Of a stretch of DNA of 57,206 bases, positions 53,948 to 57,206 are shown piece after piece (positions within the stretch are counted from its first letter, which is position 1; the number at the start of each line of letters is the position of its first letter). Location: assembly GCA_023398105.1 (NCBI GenBank), contig JAEWST010000185.1, positions 1 through 57,206 on the forward strand, given 5' to 3'. Both the position numbers and the translations under genes were made by a program. The stretch comes from Bacillota bacterium (lineage in GTDB: Bacteria; Bacillota; Clostridia; Acetivibrionales; DSM-1351). Under the pieces are notes generated by a model. The model ran no database searches. It saw nothing but the letters and a program-made list of their open reading frames with translations, and had not been told where the DNA came from.

Positions 53948-54928
53948 CTAAATCAAACCATAGGCTTTATCTAAAATAGAAATCAGCTTTATTCTTTTAT
54001 CTGATGTAATATGAAGCTCGTTAATTATGTTCATAGCTTTGTTATAATATTTCCTAGAAACTAATCGTGTGAAGCTTAATCCTCCACTATTGAAAACAGC
54101 AACATTAATATCCTCTCTTGTTAATTGATTGCTATTTGCTTTCTTTTTTAGGTCAGGCATGTTTTTAAAAGCATGTATCAACGGAAGGGTTATTACCCCC
54201 TGTTCAAAGTCAGATTGAACAGGTTTTTTTGCGATATACTCCGTTGTTTCAAAATCAATACAATCATCTGTCATCTGGAAAATCATTCCAACATATCGTC
54301 CTAATTTAGCATATTTTGATATAATCAAATCCTTCTGTTCACATAAAACAGCCCCAGCATGAAAAGATGCTTCAAAAAGAGCAGCTGTTTTACCTGAAAT
54401 AATTTTTAAGTATTGATAAACTGATAAATCTAAATACCCATTATTGACGTGCTGATTTAATTCACCAAGACAAACTCTTCTCATATAGTCAGGCACTATT
54501 ATATTCAAATACTGCTTTTTGTCTGGTATCTCAGAAACTATCTTAAGTGCAATACAGAGCAAATAATCACCACAAATAACGGCTGTTCTTTTACCATACT
54601 TTTTTTGGAGTGTCAGCCTTCCCCTTCTAGTTCCAGCGTTGTCAATAACATCATCATGAACCAACGTTGCTAAATGTATTATTTCAATAGCTACTGCAAA
54701 ACTTATTGCATGAGGATGGATTAAACCATCCTCATTTTGTGCACATATAAGTAACGCTGCAGCACGGATAAATTTGCCGCTTGAAGCCGCAAGATGCTGT
54801 GTATACTGGCGAATAATTATGGGAGCTGTAATCAATTCTGTATTTACTTTTTGCTTTACCAAATCTAAAGCCTTGTCATTTTCTATGAAATTAGTTTTTT
54901 CCTGATATTTTATATTTTCTTTAATCAT
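53948..54928 (-). CDS. dmkB: polyprenyl diphosphate synthase (DmkB type)
   Basis: 326 residues. The first aspartate-rich motif is LVHDDVIDNAGTRRG, and the second is MTDDCIDFE in place of the usual GDDxxD. It makes the prenyl tail for DmkA. The start overlaps the ndh2 stop by 8 bases (ATGATTAA), so translation is coupled. Confidence 0.9.
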   Translation of the reverse strand: MIKENIKYQEKTNFIENDKALDLVKQKVNTELITAPIIIRQYTQHLAASSGKFIRAAALLICAQNEDGLIHPHAISFAVAIEIIHLATLVHDDVIDNAGTRRGRLTLQKKYGKRTAVICGDYLLCIALKIVSEIPDKKQYLNIIVPDYMRRVCLGELNQHVNNGYLDLSVYQYLKIISGKTAALFEASFHAGAVLCEQKDLIISKYAKLGRYVGMIFQMTDDCIDFETTEYIAKKPVQSDFEQGVITLPLIHAFKNMPDLKKKANSNQLTREDINVAVFNSGGLSFTRLVSRKYYNKAMNIINELHITSDKRIKLISILDKAYGLI

Positions 54929-56921
54929 TATAAATATACAACCTTCTTACAAAAGGTAGTTTTCTCCATAGATTTTTTAAAAATGGCATAGCGTAATAAT
55001 CAAGTCCAAATGTTCTTCCAGCTCCTATTAATACCGCAATCGCAGCAAATATCATCCAGAAGGTTGACAAATAAAGACCTGTAGTGCAAACAAACATAAC
55101 CTGAAGCACTAAGGAAAATGCTGACGCAGGGGTTGTAAACAAGCCCCCGATTAATGCAAGACCTATTAGTATTTCTGCAATTACGATAAAGCCCTGCATA
55201 AATATTTGCATAGCATCGTATGGCATAATCAGTTTATCAATAAACCAATTCATAAAAGGAACATCAATTTTAAAAGCATAATCGCTTATAAGTGAATTTG
55301 ATAGTTCCTTTCCACTAACAAAAATTAAACGTAACAATCCTAGTATGTCAAAATTTAATATGGTTGTTCCCACATTTGCCGCAACTTCCTGAGCAGCCTC
55401 ACCTGTTGCCGAGCTGACAGCTTCAGTTGCTGCCTGTACTGCTGTTGCTCCGCTAGTCCCTTCAAGTGCTCCAGTTGAACCGTTTAAAATACTGTTATAC
55501 CAAGAATTAGCCCCACCAAAGAACGCAGTCAATTTAGGTGCTTCAAACCAGCCTTCAATAACTTTCTTAATACCTTCAAACAGCCATACAGCTCCAAGCC
55601 AAACTCTAAGTGGTACCATTAAAAAACTAGGCGTTCTATTTGAGAAATGTCCTCCTACAAAGCTTCTGCAATTTCGTATTGTAAAAAATTCGTGTTTCAA
55701 ATAGCTGAAAACTTTGTTCCACCCTAATAACTGAATAAAATAAACTATATTTATGAAGTGCTTTACAAACATTGCCAAAAAAGAAGGCAGGTTTATCATG
55801 CTCTTTGGTAATCCAACTCTGGCAACGCCATATCTTCCTCCTATAGAAACCATCATTCCATGAAAAGCTGGTTTATATACCGACATTTGACCCTTGCCAG
55901 TTACTGCACAATTTATATTTTTTGCCGCAGTTGCAGCACTTTGTTCACAGTTTTCAACCATCTGAGGAACAGGTTTTTCCTCACCTTCAGCTGTAAACAG
56001 CATATTGTCACCAACCACGTACACGTGATCATCGTCTACAGAGCGAAGGTAGGAATCAAGCTTAATGCGCCCCCTGTTTCCTGACTCCAAAGCTTTTGCG
56101 GCATGGTTTGTAATGTCAGAGCTTTCAATTCCAGCTGCCCAAATTACCGTACTTGTATTATAACGGTTAACTTTATCATTTGATTTAACTTCTATATAAT
56201 CAGTTCCTATGCCACTAACGCCAGAATTAAGCATTAATTTAACGCCCATTTTATTTAAGCGTTTTTCAACCTTGTTTGAAAGCTTCTCTGGTAAAATAGG
56301 AACAGTTCTTTTAAGAATGTCTACATTATAAATATTTACAAGTTCTCTGTCTATTTCATGCTTCTGACAAAGAATAGGAACATATTCAGCAAGCTCACCT
56401 GCCATTTCTACACCTGTGAAACCAGCTCCAACAACATAAAAGCTAAGCAGTTTCTTTTTTTCTTCGAGATTTCCTTCACATGCTGCCTTCCTGAATACAT
56501 TATGAATATGATCTTTTAGCTTTACAGCATCCTCATATGACCAAAGCTTGTAGGAATGTTCTTGTGCACCAGGAATACCAAAATAGGTTGGTTTAGACCC
56601 AGCTGCTAAAACCAAATAGTCGTAATTATATTTTTTATTTGCACCAATTGCTATATGATTGTTAAAGTCTATTGATTCTATATTATCAAGAACAATCTCT
56701 ACTTTTCTCCCTGCAAAAACCTTTTTTAAACCTATCTTTATGCCGTCCTCATCAACACGATTTGCTACCACCTCATGAAGCTCAGTTAGCATAGTGTGAA
56801 ATGGATTTCTATCAATAATTGTAATATTGACAGCTTTATTTTTTTTGAATTTTTTTGCCAGCTTTTTTGCCGTTAATATTCCAGCATAGCCTGCACCAAT
56901 TATTACAATTCTAGTATTCAT
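54921..56921 (-). CDS. ndh2: type II NADH dehydrogenase with DoxX-like membrane extension (FLEET Ndh2)
   Basis: 666 residues; ordinary NDH-2 is about 400. Residues 1-400: FAD-binding IIGAGYAG and NADH-binding VVGAGFTGVEMA, AAG and VYVVGDN. The C-terminal part has membrane helices near 434-452, 522-536, 574-596 and 600-634. The loop 455-560, likely outside, is Ala/Gly/Thr-rich and contains E487-G-T-SGAT493, like an ApbE target. It oxidises cytosolic NADH and passes electrons to demethylmenaquinone. FLEET Ndh2 proteins are known to carry such extensions. AGGAGAAGACT precedes the ATG. Confidence 0.92.
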   Translation of the reverse strand: MNTRIVIIGAGYAGILTAKKLAKKFKKNKAVNITIIDRNPFHTMLTELHEVVANRVDEDGIKIGLKKVFAGRKVEIVLDNIESIDFNNHIAIGANKKYNYDYLVLAAGSKPTYFGIPGAQEHSYKLWSYEDAVKLKDHIHNVFRKAACEGNLEEKKKLLSFYVVGAGFTGVEMAGELAEYVPILCQKHEIDRELVNIYNVDILKRTVPILPEKLSNKVEKRLNKMGVKLMLNSGVSGIGTDYIEVKSNDKVNRYNTSTVIWAAGIESSDITNHAAKALESGNRGRIKLDSYLRSVDDDHVYVVGDNMLFTAEGEEKPVPQMVENCEQSAATAAKNINCAVTGKGQMSVYKPAFHGMMVSIGGRYGVARVGLPKSMINLPSFLAMFVKHFINIVYFIQLLGWNKVFSYLKHEFFTIRNCRSFVGGHFSNRTPSFLMVPLRVWLGAVWLFEGIKKVIEGWFEAPKLTAFFGGANSWYNSILNGSTGALEGTSGATAVQAATEAVSSATGEAAQEVAANVGTTILNFDILGLLRLIFVSGKELSNSLISDYAFKIDVPFMNWFIDKLIMPYDAMQIFMQGFIVIAEILIGLALIGGLFTTPASAFSLVLQVMFVCTTGLYLSTFWMIFAAIAVLIGAGRTFGLDYYAMPFLKNLWRKLPFVRRLYIYND

Positions 56922-57058
56922 AGTCTTCTCCTATTTTTGTAATTATCCGACATTCTACTATATATTTTGATTTTCAACAGCTTATTATATATTTATCAAT
57001 AGTATATATTAAGTTATTTATTACCCCAAATTGACTTAACTCAATCAACAAATTTATA

Positions 57059-57143
57059 TAACGAGGCAATAAAATGTCCCCCACTTCTATAAGTGGCGGG
57101 TACCACTTTGGTTATCAGGCGGTGAGAATATCTCCCGCCTCGA
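57059..57143 (-). repeat. CGAGGC/GCCTCG three-helix element, full core
   Basis: On the minus strand: CGAGGC, then GCGGGAG-ATATT-CTCACCGC, then CCGCCACTTATAGAAGTGG, then TTGCCTCGTTAT. Outer arms CGAGGC/GCCTCG pair. It is in the ndh2 upstream region, reverse in orientation to the copy at 30746. No gene in 56922-57206. Confidence 0.65.
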
Positions 57144-57164
57144 TGAAACGCCGCTGATTGTAAT

Positions 57165-57206
57165 AGCTTGAAAATATAGTTAGTGCAAACATGGTGGATT
57201 TTCAAG
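57165..57206 (-). repeat. 44-nt hairpin repeat (family C) at the window end
   Basis: AGCTTGAAAATATAG and CATGGTGGATTTTCAAG. The window stops at the last paired base. As at 30656, the hairpin lies on the same side of the three-helix element. Confidence 0.6.

Noticed and set aside
1..57206. tRNA or rRNA genes, complete insertion sequence, phage
   Set aside because: No transposase, integrase, capsid or structural RNA signature was seen on either strand.

Overview
The window reads as chromosome of a low-GC, endospore-forming, strictly anaerobic clostridium. Evidence: a pyruvate:ferredoxin oxidoreductase, an [FeFe]-hydrogenase-like protein, a GerA-type germinant receptor operon, YesMN-type sugar signalling and AT-rich intergenic DNA. 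I cannot name the species. There is no rRNA, tRNA, CRISPR array, phage module or complete insertion sequence. There are many short palindromic intergenic repeats.

Layout. 1-5.1 kb: 5' part of PFOR, a secreted C45-type Ntn hydrolase, and a TviC/TviB-like pair that would supply UDP-GalNAcA. 5.8-13.7 kb: an orphan zinc-type binding lipoprotein, a PfkB sugar kinase, an OmpR-type two-component system and an FtsX-type ABC exporter. 14-18.3 kb: germinant receptor operon gerA-gerC-small membrane protein-gerB. 18.3-23.1 kb: CorA, a HTH/S24-like regulator, a SAM methyltransferase, TrmB and UppP. 23.3-31.2 kb: accessory-looking genes, namely two tandem BtrH_N-like proteins, a DUF2087/GIY-YIG fusion, a WG-repeat lipo/exoprotein-like gene, an ArsR regulator and small hypotheticals. 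31.3-32.5 kb: alkylation repair genes ogt and alkA. 32.5-41 kb: a carbohydrate ABC importer with two paralogous solute-binding proteins and a YesM/YesN sensor pair. 41.4-47.4 kb: alternative spermidine pathway genes nspC, carboxynorspermidine synthase and speA, around a stalk-domain protein. 47.7-49.3 kb: an [FeFe]-hydrogenase-like protein and a DUF1540 peptide. 49.3-56.9 kb: a nearly complete flavin-based extracellular electron transfer (FLEET) operon on the minus strand, in the order ndh2, dmkB, dmkA, eetA, eetB, pplA-like, fmnB/apbE.

The most exciting system is this clostridial FLEET locus. NADH would reduce a dedicated demethylmenaquinone-type quinone through a membrane-anchored Ndh2, and electrons would leave through EetA/EetB to a lipoprotein flavinylated by the ApbE-like enzyme. 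Its Ndh2 carries an unexpected ExxSGAT motif in a loop between membrane segments, resembling an ApbE flavinylation site.

A second layer is the repeat content. I see a 130-230 bp palindromic MITE-like family in at least ten places, a separate three-helix element with CGAGGC/GCCTCG ends, a 44-nt hairpin that accompanies it, and a recurrent extended ribosome-binding leader (GGCGTGGAGGTTAG) in front of six unrelated genes. The right edge of the window falls exactly at the end of one of these hairpins.
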